From Ditylenchus dipsaci (taxonomy: Eukaryota; Nematoda; Chromadorea; Rhabditida; Anguinidae), in contig SADC01001322.1 in assembly GCA_004194705.1 (NCBI GenBank), positions 124,001-188,000 of the forward strand: 64,000 nucleotides of DNA, written 5' to 3'. The notes beneath the pieces were generated by a model. It was not told the DNA's origin. It saw only the letters and a list, made by a program, of their open reading frames with translations, and searched no databases. Shown here one piece after another: positions 22,797 through 35,489 of the stretch (positions are counted from its first letter, which is position 1; each line of letters starts with the position of its first letter). Made by a program: the position numbers and the translations under genes.

Positions 22797-23483
22797 CTAA
22801 AAAATTAAACTCAAGAAATAAATTTACTAACACCTAGAAAAATGTCTAAATGGCTGCATTTCACTAATAATAACTATATCTGTGACGACTTTTTTATTGC
22901 AAAATTATTTCGTAATATTTTTCGACTTTGTTGTTGTTTTCGAAATGAAATAGAGATAGAGAACAACCACCCGAGGGATTTCGGAACGCAATTTTTTCAC
23001 TTCGATTGAGACATGGACTGGAACCGCGATTTTGTGAACCCATCCTGACGTTCCCTAAGGCACCACGGTAAAATGACAGTGGATTTCAGTTCTTTTAATT
23101 AAAGCTGCAAAGTACCAATTTTTCGATATTTTCCGAACATTTTTAGCCTAAGCCTAAGCATCCAAGTATTTCATATCTCCAACAAAATATATGAAACACA
23201 AATGATATTTTTTTCTCAATGCCCAAATGAGGTGCCACTAATAAATACCTCTCGAAATAACATTGAGCTCTTGAATCTGGCACTTCTGTTTTGGTGCAAG
23301 TACTACTCTAGGTAAAACTTTTTTATTCTAATTTTTTCAACTTTTTTTTCCTATTTTTATTCGTCGATCTAGGAAAGAAAAATCGCAATAATTTCAGAAC
23401 TTTAAAAACAGTATAACCTGACTGCATTATATTACAAGCCGAGTACTATGGACTGAATTTGAAGTCAACAAATAGAAAAGGTT

Positions 23484-24046
23484 TTAAGGGGGGGGGTATA
23501 CACAATTTTATGTGTATACAGGAAAAGTGGTATGAGTTTAAGGGGGGGGTATACACATTTTATGTGTATACAGGAAAGTGGTATGAGTTTAAGGGGGGTA
23601 TACACAATTTTATGTGTATACAGGAAAAGTGGTATGAGTTTAAGGGGGGGGGTATACACAATTTAATGCGTATACAGGAAAAGTGGTATGAGTTTAAGGG
23701 GGGTATACACAATTTTATGTGTATACAGAAAGTGGTATGAGTTTAAGGGGGGGGTATACACAATTTAATGCGTATACAGGAAAAGTGGTATGAGTTTAAG
23801 GGGGTATACACAATTTATGTGTATACAGGAAAAGTGGTATGAGTTTAAGGGGGGGGTATACACAATTTAATGCGTATACAGGAAAAGTGGTATGAGTTTA
23901 AGGGGGTATACACAATTTAATGTATAGGAAAAGTGGTGTGAGTTTAAGGGGGGGGGGTATACACAATTTAATGTGTATACAGGAAAAGTGGTATGAGTTT
24001 AATGGGGGTATACACAATTTATGCGTATATAAGAAAAGTGATTGTA
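23484..24046. repeat. 50-bp minisatellite in the left arm
   Basis: About 11 units sharing TATACAGGAAAAGTGGTATG and GGGTATACACAATTTAATG, joined by G runs of 4-10. Two unit types alternate (ATGTGTATACAGG and ATGCGTATACAGG). Open frames across it on both strands are repeat artefacts. Confidence 0.9.
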
Positions 24047-24884
24047 ATATGCTTAGTAGAAATACTGTATATTCTTTGATTTTAAAAGAAAAAAGCGTGA
24101 ATTCTGGTAATTTTGCATTTTGGTTTCAATATTTTGTAATAAGTCTGAAAAACACACAAGAAGCTGTGATAGCTTCTCACAACAATTGTAAAATGGTTGA
24201 CCATGCTCTAAAATATCGGCAAAACTCAATTTCGCATTGAAATGTCGGTGTTTTCTTAAAGCTCAAGTGGATTAGTATTGTGTTTGTATTACTCGGACCT
24301 TGATAACGGAGATTAACTTGGCTCGCAACACAGGGGTTAACTAGGTTGATTCTCATGGGTGTGTGCTCGCCATGAGACTAGCTTTGCGACCTAAGACTGC
24401 AATCATTCATCTTGTCACATTTAATTCAATCGATAATAATGAAGCCAATAAGAAAAACGAAATTTTTGATGTAAATCTCTATTAATGATAAACCCGAATG
24501 CAAGTGAAAATTTTTAAAGCTCAATGTGCTGTATTAGAAAAAGTACTTATTAGGAGTTATGATGTAAAAAAAAAAGTTATCTTTTTTTTATTTCTTCTAT
24601 ATTACGTAATTTTTGCCTCAAGAATGGTTGGATAACTACAAGTGTCCAAATCAAATATGTGCGGTAAAGAAGAGAGGAAGAGGGAGTTTAAGTACTTGAA
24701 CTTTATCTTCAAGTTCAGTCTACCGTAATAAGGGGTAAAGATATGACGGCGAATCGAGAAAAAATGTAAACGAACCATGTCTTAGTAATATCAACATATA
24801 TCACGTTTTATGCATAGTCGCCATTAGTGTCACAAAAAAATGCTTGAAAGTTTTAAATTGAAATATGTACTGTAATGCTATAGC

Positions 24885-27800
24885 TACTTTCCTTTTTTAC
24901 CATACCAGGCGATTTACCGGCACTTATCAGTTATTTACAAACCCTACATACCTAACTGCAACCTCAACGCAATCAGATTTTTCGATACGATGCGCGGAAA
25001 ATCCCTAATCTTTTTTTTGTGACACACACACACACACACAGAACCCCAGCGCTATAGTATAAGAGGACTAGAATGCGTTCTTGCCACAGATGTGGCAATC
25101 CATAGGCGCCGAGGACCTGCGTCGGAAACAAGCGTTACACACAATTATGTAATTCACAGGGGTCTCCGTCGATGGCGCTATATTGATAGTTCGGGTGTGT
25201 CCACGTGGTTTGAACCCCATTTTGGAGGTCTGCGCCCGATATTGATAGTTTGGGTGAGCCCACGTGGTCTGGACCTACCTACTCTACGAGTCCACCTGGG
25301 TACCCTATCCGGCACCTGGGTACCCTGCCAGGCTACCTACTACCCTACATAGCTACCAGGCCACCTACATACTCTACCAGGCCACCTACTAACATATAAC
25401 TACACTAACTAATTCTTTCGAGACAAAATAATAATGCATGTTACCGAACATCACAGGAGGGACCAAGGCAATTCAAAAAACACCTAACATTGCCTTGGTC
25501 CCTCCTGTGATTTTTGGTAACATTCAAATGGCCATAACGTTTTTTTTGGTCAATGCGACCCCAACTTTTGATAATTTTTTCGAACAGTCGACCACGAAGA
25601 ATCGAATGGCCTTAACAGATTTTCGAAATATATTGTAAAACACCCCTAATCGTTTTTGTGATGCACGATAGACAGACACATACACAGATTCAGCGCATTA
25701 GTAAGGGGGATGAAAGCTAGTCACGAAAAGTAAAGGTGAATACGGTACTTTCTTTCTAATCACACCTTTTTTGTTTATCGAACTGACTGAATAGCACTAA
25801 TCTAGCTTCTCGTTTGCTTTTTAAAATACCTCTCTTTTTGAATTGGTGCAAAAAATAGATTTGAAAAAAAAACTTCATATAATTTTTTTTATTGAAATTA
25901 CAGAGTCCCGATGTTTCCTGAAGTTGCTCCGTATCGAAGGTGTTTTCTGTCATTCCCTGAAAATACATCAACCTTGATTTTACATACTAGGTGGGCATAA
26001 AGCATGTTGATAGTCGAAACCTTGTGGAAAAATTGCTTTAGATAATCCTGTTTGCTAGGTTTTGTTAGTTAGTAAAAGTTTGTTAGATCAATTTCTAGCC
26101 GATTTTGTTTTAAAATATCAGTTTTTTTCAAGAGATTTTGAAGGGGATAAGGGGCTGGGGGGGGGGGGGTGTAGTAACACAATTTCATATCTAGCCAAAG
26201 CAGATTTTGTAAAGCGTCAGTTCTTCTACACTAAATTCGGTTTAACGTAAGCTGGTCGAGGGTTAATTAAAATGTATTTGTGTAATATTTCAAATTGTAG
26301 TGCTCAAAAACTATTTTGAAAACGCATCCTATCCTATCCTAAAAAATCATCTTATCCTATACTATCTAGTAAGTAACTGTATCTAAATGATGTTTACCCT
26401 ATACAAGTGCTCACCGATAGTAGAAATTTTATTTTTGATGGCATTTTTTTCAAGTAACATTTTTTTGTCAGTAATTTCATTAAACTCTAATAAAAATATG
26501 CATCATATCAATTTTTTATATTTATTCATTTATGAAATTTAATTTACCATCACTTAGGCCGGAGGCTTTGATAGGAGTGGACGTAGTGATATCATTAAAT
26601 ATAAATATAGAGCTGTGGTCAGAATCCGATTCTAACCAAATAGTATCGTTCATGTTAGCACTTAAAATCAATTTTTAATAAAATCGAAATGAATTTGAAC
26701 TTAATATAAATTTGATAAAACGTAGATGGAAAAAGATGCATAATCACGGACTATAGAATGTAATCGCTAGAAGAGTAATGTAAAAACTTTCAAAGAGGCA
26801 GGTCTGGGATTTTAAAAATCCAAAAAATAGCGTGATTAGTTAAACTTCTGGTGACTAAGAAAACGTGATAGAAAGTAGTGAAAGAATTTGCGAAACTTTT
26901 TTATTGGGCCTAGATAAGTCTTGAGTTCAAAAGTCTTTTGAACACTCTAAGTCTTGAGAGTGTTCGTTTAGGAAAGGGAGTCCAATTAATATAACTTATA
27001 CCTTGAGTTATTTTATCCTGTAAATCTGCAATTATCAATTTAGCTTTTTTTTTGACTTCAGAGTTCTCTCAGTTTTGCCTATGTTAATTAATACCTATTT
27101 ATGAGATTTATATCTGAGTATGAGAAGGGGGGGGGGGTTGGAGGGGCGAGTGGTGTGTGACAGTGATAGAACATTAATAGTGTAAATATTATATACCTTT
27201 TATTGTTCAAACTTTCAAAGCCAAAAAAAAATAGTATTAGCCTTAAAATAATATCTTTGACATGATATTTTAAACCTGATTAAAGTATCCGTTTCGGGTT
27301 TGAAGAAGCATGCAAGAAGTGATAAATAAAAATAGTTTGGATTCAACCGCTAACTTTGAACCGTTCCTCTTCTATTATTGTCGGTATTGAAAGCTTACAT
27401 TATGTATTTTTTATAGAACATAATATTTTTTTTGAAACGCTTGCATCCAATTGTTAAGCCACACATTTTTTAAAGAATAGATTTCACTTCTCATGATAAA
27501 GTCTCAAAAGTGTTAAAGCGAAGCAAGTCAAAGAAAAAAGAACTTTTTCAACTTGTTTACTAAACTATATGCAAAAAGTAATAAAAATTAGGTTAGAAAA
27601 TATTCATCAAAAATTGTTTACCCTTTGATATTGACGGATAGACGATTTCGAAAAAGCAGTGTTCTAAATTTAGCAGTAATCTAACTTCACAAAAAAATTT
27701 TTATGTTGTGAATTGAGAATATCACACATGGGTGATATGAAGCTTTTTTGCCACAGGAGGATGAAAAAAGCATGACGCAAAGAAAAAAAGGCGAATTAGC

Positions 27801-30321
27801 TCAAAAGTTTGATAAAACTTTAAAAGCAGCTTTATGCAGGTTACATATAAAAGTCTATAGTGATGGAAAAAAAATGTAGAGAATGATTTTCAGCCAATTA
27901 TCTCAGAGGAGGGAGTTAAGGGGCGGGGTGGGGGGGGGGGCATGAGTGGCGAGTGAAATACACCAGCGAAATATGAAGGAAAAAAAGGGCCAGAAGTTTT
28001 TGAGTTGCGCAATAATAAAAACATTCTCTGACACAAATCCAGAAAAAATGATTATGTAATTGACAGTAAAAATAGGACAGATAAGGCAATAACAAATCGT
28101 GCATCCTTAAGCTAAATTCATCGTTCCGAAAAAATTCATATAAAGAGATATATTAAGCATAATGACAAAATCATTTTTTTCAGAAAAAAATGACTAAAAA
28201 AACATATTATTAGACCTGCAATTACAGTACGTGTTTTCTTCGATGTGCCAACCGAGTTATTTTTTTTATCAATCGTCATCCGTGGCCGCCTGTTTGAGAA
28301 GGTATCAGTTAAGCGTCTCACATTTTGAAGATTTTTATATGACATATTTTTATGTATTCTCCATAAATATAATTTTTTCAGCAAAACATGCTTTGCCAGA
28401 AATGGAATCGTATATCACACACAACCGGGAGAGAAACTATCATACCTATTTTCAAGACATCCAACTCATTTTAGATATATATCTTATGTATTATAGCTTA
28501 GGCTATGATACCCCTTTTCCATACGTCTAATTTAAATACCTATTAAAAATTCAACTTCAAATAATTTCAAGACTACTGAAAATATAATTTACCAAAACTC
28601 CATATTCATTGTGTTTAACGCGGGAATGGCTTAGGCTTAGGCTTTTTGTACCAATTTTATTTTCAAACGCTATAAAAAAACTCAAACCTTCTGTGAAAAT
28701 TTTTAGAAAAAAAAAAGTTTATTTTAAATTTATTTCAAGGCACTAGGATGCCTTATATGTACCGCTGAACTACTATACTCATCGAAACAAAAACAAATCG
28801 AATTTTTTAACGCATGCAAATTCAAATTTTTTTTGAATATTTGAAATATTCGGTTGCTTGTTACACACATAAGTCGATTTAGCTATCTAGTCTAATCATT
28901 TTTTTTATTTCTTAGCTGAAATGCTCCAATGCACCCCTTCGGTAATTTTTCCATAATTTCATGAAAAGTCACTTGAAAGACGTGCGAAATCAGAACTGAA
29001 AAAAGTCACAATAGCGTCGAAAAAATACTGTATAATTAGATAGTAATCCTAAAAAAGTTAAATTAAACATTTGAATATGTGGGAAGGAATTCACTGCCGA
29101 GGTTGAGGAGGGAGAGGGATGGTCCAGAAAAAAAAGCGGTACGAATGTGTTCATTTCACCATTACAATCCACTTATTACACCATCACAATCCACTTATTA
29201 CACCATCACAGTTTTGAATGCCCTACTACTTATGATCTATGCAAATGATTTGAAGATTAATGTGTAGCTTAGCCCGATACGTCACTCACTCATTCGAAAA
29301 CAAATGATCCTGAGAAGCATTAAGAGTTTGGTATTAGCACACACACACATGTCTGTTGATGCTTAGGCTTACTTGCTTTCGAGATCACAATTTTTGTTTT
29401 CTGCAAATGATGATTTAATTCACTGAAAATAATCCTGTAAACCTTGACAAGTCTGTCAATATGTATATGTAGTACACATTTAAAAGCTTAGATTGGTATA
29501 ACAGCACTTCTTGAATTAGTAAATATGCAGCGGAATGAAAAATCGCATGTATTGCTTTCACATAAAACTCTCAAAACATTTAAACATGAAAAAATACTAT
29601 GTTTGCTAAAGTATATACATCTATACTTAAAGAACCGAGAAACATTTCACCTTTTTTTACATGTTTCTCAAAATTTAAGCGAGAGTATTTTTTTTCGATA
29701 ATTAAAATATCGAAAAAAATGCGTGGAAAAAAGCAATGCATGTTTTCTTTTTTCATATAGTTCCTGAAAAGATCTTTTTTATGAAAAAAAATTATTCTTT
29801 TTGAACATTATGTGTACTGTTTGGATATTTAGTAAAACAATGTGAACAACCGGCTTTCTCAGTAAATCACGTTTTCTATTCATATATAACAACCACAGAA
29901 ATTTAAACAATTAATTTTCCGAGGTCGGTCTCTGCATATATATATATATATATAAACACAGGTTTGGATTAGGCTTTGGCTAGTTTAGCATAAGCACAGC
30001 AGCAAAAGCACTACCTATATGGTATCAAGCAGTGAAAAATAAGTTCAGCGTAAGTTTTTTTGATATTGTTTTCAAAATCGTGTTGCGAAATAAGCTCTAG
30101 TCGGTCTTGGTTTGTAGGTAACATTAGCAAAAAAGGTAAATATGCGATATAATGTCTACATAATTGCCTATGACTACTAGTAACGTCATAAAGAAAAATC
30201 TGTAGTGAAAAGTAGGCAAAACTCGAATTTGGAGTATTTTATACAAAAGTTGGATAGAGCATGAGAAAGGGCACCATTTCATACAAAAAATTGGCGGTTA
30301 TTTGATTTTTGACAAGGGATG
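24885..30321. other. Spacer of the giant inverted repeat; no recognisable gene
   Basis: 5.4 kb, AT-rich. Contents: a (CA)n tract at 25021-25042; a degenerate CCTACCTAC/CCAGGCCACC tandem region at 25250-25390; a hairpin at 25440-25521; long G runs at 26158-26169, 27127-27136 and 27930-27940; a (TA)n tract at 29937-29954; TTAGGC-like words at 28630 and 29362. No ORF above 100 codons and no transposase or polymerase motif on either strand. Confidence 0.6.
25440..25521. repeat. Near-perfect hairpin with GGGACCAAGGCA arms
   Basis: Arms of about 32 bp (TTACC-ACATCACAGGAGGGACCAAGGC and complement) separated by an 18-bp loop. The GGGACCAAGGCA word recurs in several unrelated foldbacks. Confidence 0.75.
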
Positions 30322-31169
30322 GCTATAGCATTACAGTACATATTTCAATTTAAAACTTTCAAGCATTTTTTTTGTGACACTAATGGCGACTATGCATAAA
30401 ACGTGATATATGTTGATATTACTAAGACATGGTTCGTTTACATTTTTTCTCGATTCGCCGTCATATCTTTACCCCTTATTACGGTAGACTGAACTTGAAG
30501 ATAAAGTTCAAGTACTTAAACTCCCTCTTCCTCTCTTCTTTACCGCACATATTTGATTTGGACACTTGTAGTTATCCAACCATTCTTGAGGCAAAAATTA
30601 CGTAATATAGAAGAAATAAAAAAGATAACTTTTTTTTTTACATCATAACTCCTAATAAGTACTTTTTCTAATACAGCACATTGAGCTTTAAAATTTTCAC
30701 TTGCATTCGGGTTTATCATTAATAGAGATTTACATCAAAAATTTCGTTTTTCTTATTGGCTTCATTATTATCGATTGAATTAAATGTGACAAGGATGAAT
30801 GATTGCAGTCTTAGGTCGCAAAGCTAGTCTCATGGCGAGCACACACCCATGAGAATCAACCTAGTTAACCCCTGTGTTGCGAGCCAAGTTAATCTCCGTT
30901 ATCAAGGGTCCGAGTAATACAAACACAATACTAATCCACTTGAGCTTTTAAGAAAACACCGACATTTCAATGCGAAATTGAGTTTTGCCGATATTTTAGA
31001 GCATGGTCAACCATTTTACAATTGTTGTGAGAAGCTATCACAGCTTCTTGTGTGTTTTTCAGACTTATTACAAAAATATTGAAACCAAAATGCAAAATTA
31101 CCAGAATTCACGCTTTTTTCTTTTAAAATCAAAGAATATACAGTATTTCTACTAAGCATATTACAATCC

Positions 31170-31893
31170 ACTTTTCTTATATACGCATAAAATTGTGTAT
31201 ACCCCATTAAACTCATACCACTTTTCCTGTATACGCATTAAATTGTGTATACCCCCCCCTTAAACTCATACCACTTTTCCTGTATACACATAAAATTGTG
31301 TATACCCCTTAAACTCATACCACTTTTCCTGTATACGCATTAAATTGTGTATACCCCCCCCCCCTTAAACTCATACCACTTTTCCTGTATACACATAAAA
31401 TTGTGTATACCCCCTTAAACTCATACCACTTTTCCTGTATACGCATTAAATTGTGTATACCCCCCCTTAAACTCATACCACTTTTCCTGTATACACATAA
31501 AATTGTGTATACCCCCCTTAAACTCATACCACTTTTCCTGTATACGCATTAAATTGTGTATACCCCCCCCCCTTAAACTCATACCACTTTTCCTGTATAC
31601 ACATAAAATTGTGTATACCCCCTTAAACTCATACCACTTTTCCTGTATACACATAAAATTGTGTATACCCCCTTAAACTCATACCACTTTTCCTGTATAC
31701 GCATTAAATTGTGTATACCCCCCCCCCCCTTAAACTCATACCACTTTTCCTGTATACACATAAAATTGTGTATACCCCCTTAAACTCATACCACTTTTCC
31801 TGTATACACATAAAATTGTGTATACCCCCCTTAAACTCATACCACTTTTCCTGTATACACATAAAATTGTGTATACCCCTCCCCCCTTAAAAC
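31170..31893. repeat. 50-bp minisatellite in the right arm
   Basis: About 14 units of the complement of the left-arm repeat, with C runs of variable length. Open frames of 60-77 codons across it are artefacts of the period. Confidence 0.9.
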
Positions 31894-32582
31894 CTTTTCT
31901 ATTTGTTGACTTCAAATTCAGTCCATAGTACTCGGCTTGTAATATAATGCAGTCAGGTTATACTGTTTTTAAAGTTCTGAAATTATTGCGATTTTTCTTT
32001 CCTAGATCGACGAATAAAAATAGGAAAAAAAAAGTTGAAAAAATTAGAATAAAAAAGTTTTACCTAGAGTAGTACTTGCACCAAAACAGAAGTGCCAGAT
32101 TCAAGAGCTCAATGTTATTTCGAGAGGTATTTTATTAGTGGCACCTCATTTGGGGCATTGAGAAAAAAATATCATTTGTGTTTCATATATTTTGTTGGAG
32201 ATATGAAATACTTGGATGCTTAGGCTTAGGCTAAAAAATGTTCGGAAAATATCGAAAATTTGGTACTTTGCAGCTTTAATTAAAAGAACTGAAATCCACT
32301 GTCATTTTACCGTGGTGCCTTAGGGAACGTCAGGATGGGTTCACAAAATCGCGGTTCCAGTCCATGTCTCAATCGAAGTGAAAAAATTGCGTTCCGAAAT
32401 CCCTCGGGGTGGTTGTTCTCTATCTCTATTTCATTTCGAAAACAACAACAAAGTCGAAAAATATTACGAAATAATTTTGCAATAAAAAAGTCGTCACAGA
32501 TATAGTTATTATTAGTGAAATGCAGCCATTTAGACATTTTTCTAGGTGTTAGTAAATTTATTTCTTGAGTTTAATTTTTTAG

Positions 32583-33350
32583 TGAAACCAGATGGTGATC
32601 ACGATCCGCTAGTCTTTTTTTTGTGTCAAAAAACTTTGACATTGACTACACCCCATCAGACACAGACACCTCTATTGATTCAAGTACGCATTCCAATGTT
32701 TCATTAAAAGGACTTAGCAACAACAAATCAGCCGAAAATTCCGATAAAGATATTAAAAATAATTGTTTCAGTCTTCAACTAGGTGAAAAACTTACTAAAT
32801 CTGCAAAGAGTCCAAGAAAAAGTTTGAAAAAGGTCGTGTAGCTTTCCATAAAGATCACGAAGAAACTGAAACACAGCTGCAAGTCTACAATAAACCCCTT
32901 GCCGAAACCAGATGTTCGTGCTTTAAAAAAGAATTGAAGCCGGAAATGCAGTTGACAACAGGTCCTAAAGAAAAAGAAGTTGTGCAAAAGCACTTAAAAA
33001 GGTCGGTCTCCTGGGCAGGCGCATATGATGGGGGGGGGGGGTTACAGTGCTGATTATTGATTCTAGTCTAAATTTTTTTCAACTTGTTCAAAATCAAAAT
33101 TAGAGAAGTCCTCAAACATTTACATGCACACTGACATATTGCGCCCTGCTAAGAAACATTATTAACCAAGACTGCGTTTGCAAAATTGCAACACCGAGCG
33201 TTGCTGATTGCTTACTGTATGTGTGGGAAACTATTAGTGAACTGGATAATGTACTTGAAACTTTCATGCCGAAGATTTCGAAAAGCTCCGTGGGTTAATA
33301 ATGTGGACCAACGTCGATATTTTGTGAAGCTGTTTGATGTATTTTCTTGA
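32583..33350 (+). CDS. Unidentified two-exon gene fragment in the right arm, frame-broken
   Basis: After a TTTTTTAG acceptor an open frame runs KPDGDHDPLV, then an acidic Ser/Thr-rich stretch (DYTPSDTDTSIDSSTHSN), then KSAKSPRK. At an A5 run (A4 in the left arm) the frame shifts and continues GRVAFHKDHEETETQLQVY to KHLKRSVSWAGAYD, ending in a G run. A second piece near 33180-33350 reads WETISELDNVLETFMP and ends at TGA. Both pieces read outward from the spacer. Composition is protein-like and both arms share it, but I recognise no family. Upstream, 32325-32510 also has a plausible frame starting MGSQNRGSSPC. Confidence 0.4.
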
Positions 33351-33669
33351 ATCCTGCAAAAAAAAAGTTGAGTTTTCTAGATTTTGGTCGAGCATATGAA
33401 ATGTTGTGTAACGCAGTCGACTTTCGGTGACTTGAAAAGATATGAGCCTCAGAGCTTTAATGGAGGGAGAGAAGAAACAGGATAAACATTTTTTCTCAAC
33501 CAGAGAAAGTTAGAGTTATAGGGAATAGTCCACTGCTTAGCTTAAAATTATATAACTAAATATTTTGTCAAAAAAGTTTTTATTTTAAAGAGTTAATTTG
33601 CAGTTAATTTGGATTCGGCGTTAATTCGTAAATTTAAAAGAATGTGAACAGGTTAAAATTTTCACATGT

Positions 33670-34330
33670 ATAACCACCAACCCCGCCCCCCCCCCACCCA
33701 ATGCCCGCAATGTTTGCTATGGCAATAAGTGGTAGCTTCGAATTTTAAGCCAGTAATTTTTTTAATGCATAAGCCAAGCGGCTTTTACAACACACTCAAA
33801 TCATGTTCTAACAGAGCAAGTTTTGAGGTTCACAAAAAGTAGGCTAGTCATGGTTTATTGTATTTAGCGTAAAGTAGACATATTTTTTTGGGGTGGCAGA
33901 AAATAAAAATGCTGCTATCAGCATCCTCTGCAGTTATTGGAGTAAGCGATGAAAACTGTGAAGTGTCGTATATATGCGATTGATGACAGCAGTCTGTTTT
34001 TTAATTTTGGTTAAGAAAGCAACATCATTGTGCAGTCGTGAATATAGTCGAGCCACAATCACTCGACTTCGTTCTCGCTCTTACCAGGGTCCTAGGTGGG
34101 AAAATGGCCTTAAAAGTGGTTTTCTATTATTGCCTGCCCCTAAATAATATAGATATATAGTAATCTCATTAAAATTGCTTTTATCGATCCGTTTATAGCA
34201 AAATTATCACTCAAAAAAACTGTTATTAGCTGATATACTAGTTAACAGTAAAATGATGATACAACAGCACCTACCCCTTTGATTTTGGTAGGACTTGATT
34301 AATGTCTAGCCGCCTTAAGATATCTTTGCA
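33670..34330. other. AT-rich DNA outside the right arm
   Basis: No gene recognised. C run at 33687-33696. Confidence 0.35.
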
Positions 34331-34331
34331 T

Positions 34332-34384
34332 TTCTCTCTCTGTAACTTTTGACAGTCCAAATAGAGAGAGAGAGGCACTCTGTG
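34332..34384. repeat. Direct repeat copy 1, AACTTTTGACAGTCC with (GA)n
   Basis: CTCTCTGTAACTTTTGACAG, then AATAGAGAGAGAG and GGCACTCTG; repeated at 34640-34698 with a longer (GA)n. Confidence 0.75.
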
Positions 34385-34639
34385 TTAGAGAAAACACACA
34401 ACTAGCACGTGTTCAGGAAAAAGTAGGAGTTTTAAATTGGTCAAAAGAGGTCAGGTACATTTGGTTTGCCAACAAGTGATATACATTCCGTTTTTTTCTA
34501 ATAGAATCGCACCTCCACCAGAGAGGTGCGCAGTATTGTCAGTAACAATACAGTCCCTGCTCAAAGATAGCATTCAAGTCCTGCTTCGAAAAAATGAAAT
34601 GTAAACTTGGGTTCCCAGTCCATCAGGAAGTGCGACCGG

Positions 34640-34698
34640 TTTCTCTCTCTGTAACTTTTGACAGTCCGAATAGAGAGAGAGAGAGAGAGGCACTCTGA
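34640..34698. repeat. Direct repeat copy 2, AACTTTTGACAGTCC with (GA)n
   Basis: Second copy of 34332-34384, 300 bp downstream. Around it, 34699-34800 has a protein-like plus-strand frame (TPEEVLLEYKLLRFYIELSK) with an early stop, too short to assign. Confidence 0.7.
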
Positions 34699-35397
34699 AC
34701 TGCACTCAAACACCCGAAGAGGTTCTCCTCGAATACAAACTTTTAAGATTCTATATTGAATTGAGTAAGATGCGAACTTTTGACTATCCATAGCTTTCGC
34801 TACTCCTCGACATGTCGGGCTCAGCCTATTATTAAAATATTGTAGACTAATATACTCTTTGGTAGTAGTATATCGAGTCAAAGTTCAGGTCGACAACTAG
34901 CACTTCGAGCAACTACGTTTACAGTATTTTCTCTAATAGAGAGCCATAGACCTAATTTGAAATTTTCGGCTTTTGATTTGAGAAATAGCAAGCGGTGCCG
35001 CTCTATGAGACAAAAAACGGTATGTGTGTAACTAATATTTTATGAATAATAATCCTATTTTTCCATATCCTATAACCAAAATATAGACCGACTTTGAATG
35101 ACCACATGATTGTATTTAGATATTTCGAAAAAATTTTTACGCACCGCATTGAAAGGCAGTGCTCTTCAAATTTTGGAAATCCATCGCTTATTATGGCAGA
35201 AGCATGCATGTACCGGAAATTAGGGTAGTTAAACCAAAAAAGGTAGGCTCATAAAAAATGGATTATAGAAAAGGGCAGGTTTTTGAAGTGATAGGGTGCG
35301 CCCTATTTTTATCCACATTATCTAGAGAAACAGAAATGGGAAATAAACAGTAAAATAGATGGAAAAATATATACAAAAGAATTCATTTCTAGCCTTC

Positions 35398-35489
35398 GCT
35401 CACGACCATACCACGTTAATGCCAGGCATGGTTGGGCTCGACTAGTACTTGGATCGGAGACGTCCTGGGAATCTCGGGTGTTGTAAGCC
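35398..35489 (+). pseudogene. 5S rRNA pseudogene with internal deletion
   Basis: 5' part GACCATACCACGTTAATGCC and 3' part TAGTACTTGGATCGGAGACG, then CCTGGGAAT and GGGTGTTGTAAGCC, match 5S rRNA. About 27 nt of the central loop B/C region is missing against the usual 119-120 nt, and the RNA polymerase III internal control region is incomplete. No T run follows it; an A run does. The GGATCGGAGACG form is nematode-like. Either a stray pseudogene or a 5S-derived SINE head. Confidence 0.75.

Larger units (their letters stand above)
21837..24884. repeat. Left arm (3.0 kb) of a giant inverted repeat
   Basis: The complement of 30322-33549 over its whole length, with differences that are mainly single-base homopolymer changes and the number of minisatellite units. 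The outer end starts at AATTTTAAGCTAAGCAGTGG; the inner end is CTGTAATGCTATAGC. Weaker similarity seems to continue about 60 bp outward. No short target duplication was found at the outer ends. Confidence 0.9.
30322..33549. repeat. Right arm (3.2 kb) of the giant inverted repeat
   Basis: Reverse complement of 21837-24884. Longer by about 180 bp, mostly extra minisatellite units. Confidence 0.9.

Noticed and set aside
23459..24046. Regularly spaced repeats resembling a CRISPR array, with frames up to 106 codons
   Set aside because: Units are contiguous 50-bp minisatellite copies without unique spacers, in a eukaryotic context; the frames follow from a period near a multiple of three.
31016..31893. 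Minus-strand ORFs of 60-77 codons with repeating EKWYEFKGG
   Set aside because: Translations of the right-arm minisatellite; unit length and G runs vary, so no stable protein is encoded.
21837..33549. Polinton/Maverick element
   Set aside because: No integrase, polymerase B, protease or capsid-like frame in the arms or spacer, and arms are far longer than usual terminal repeats.
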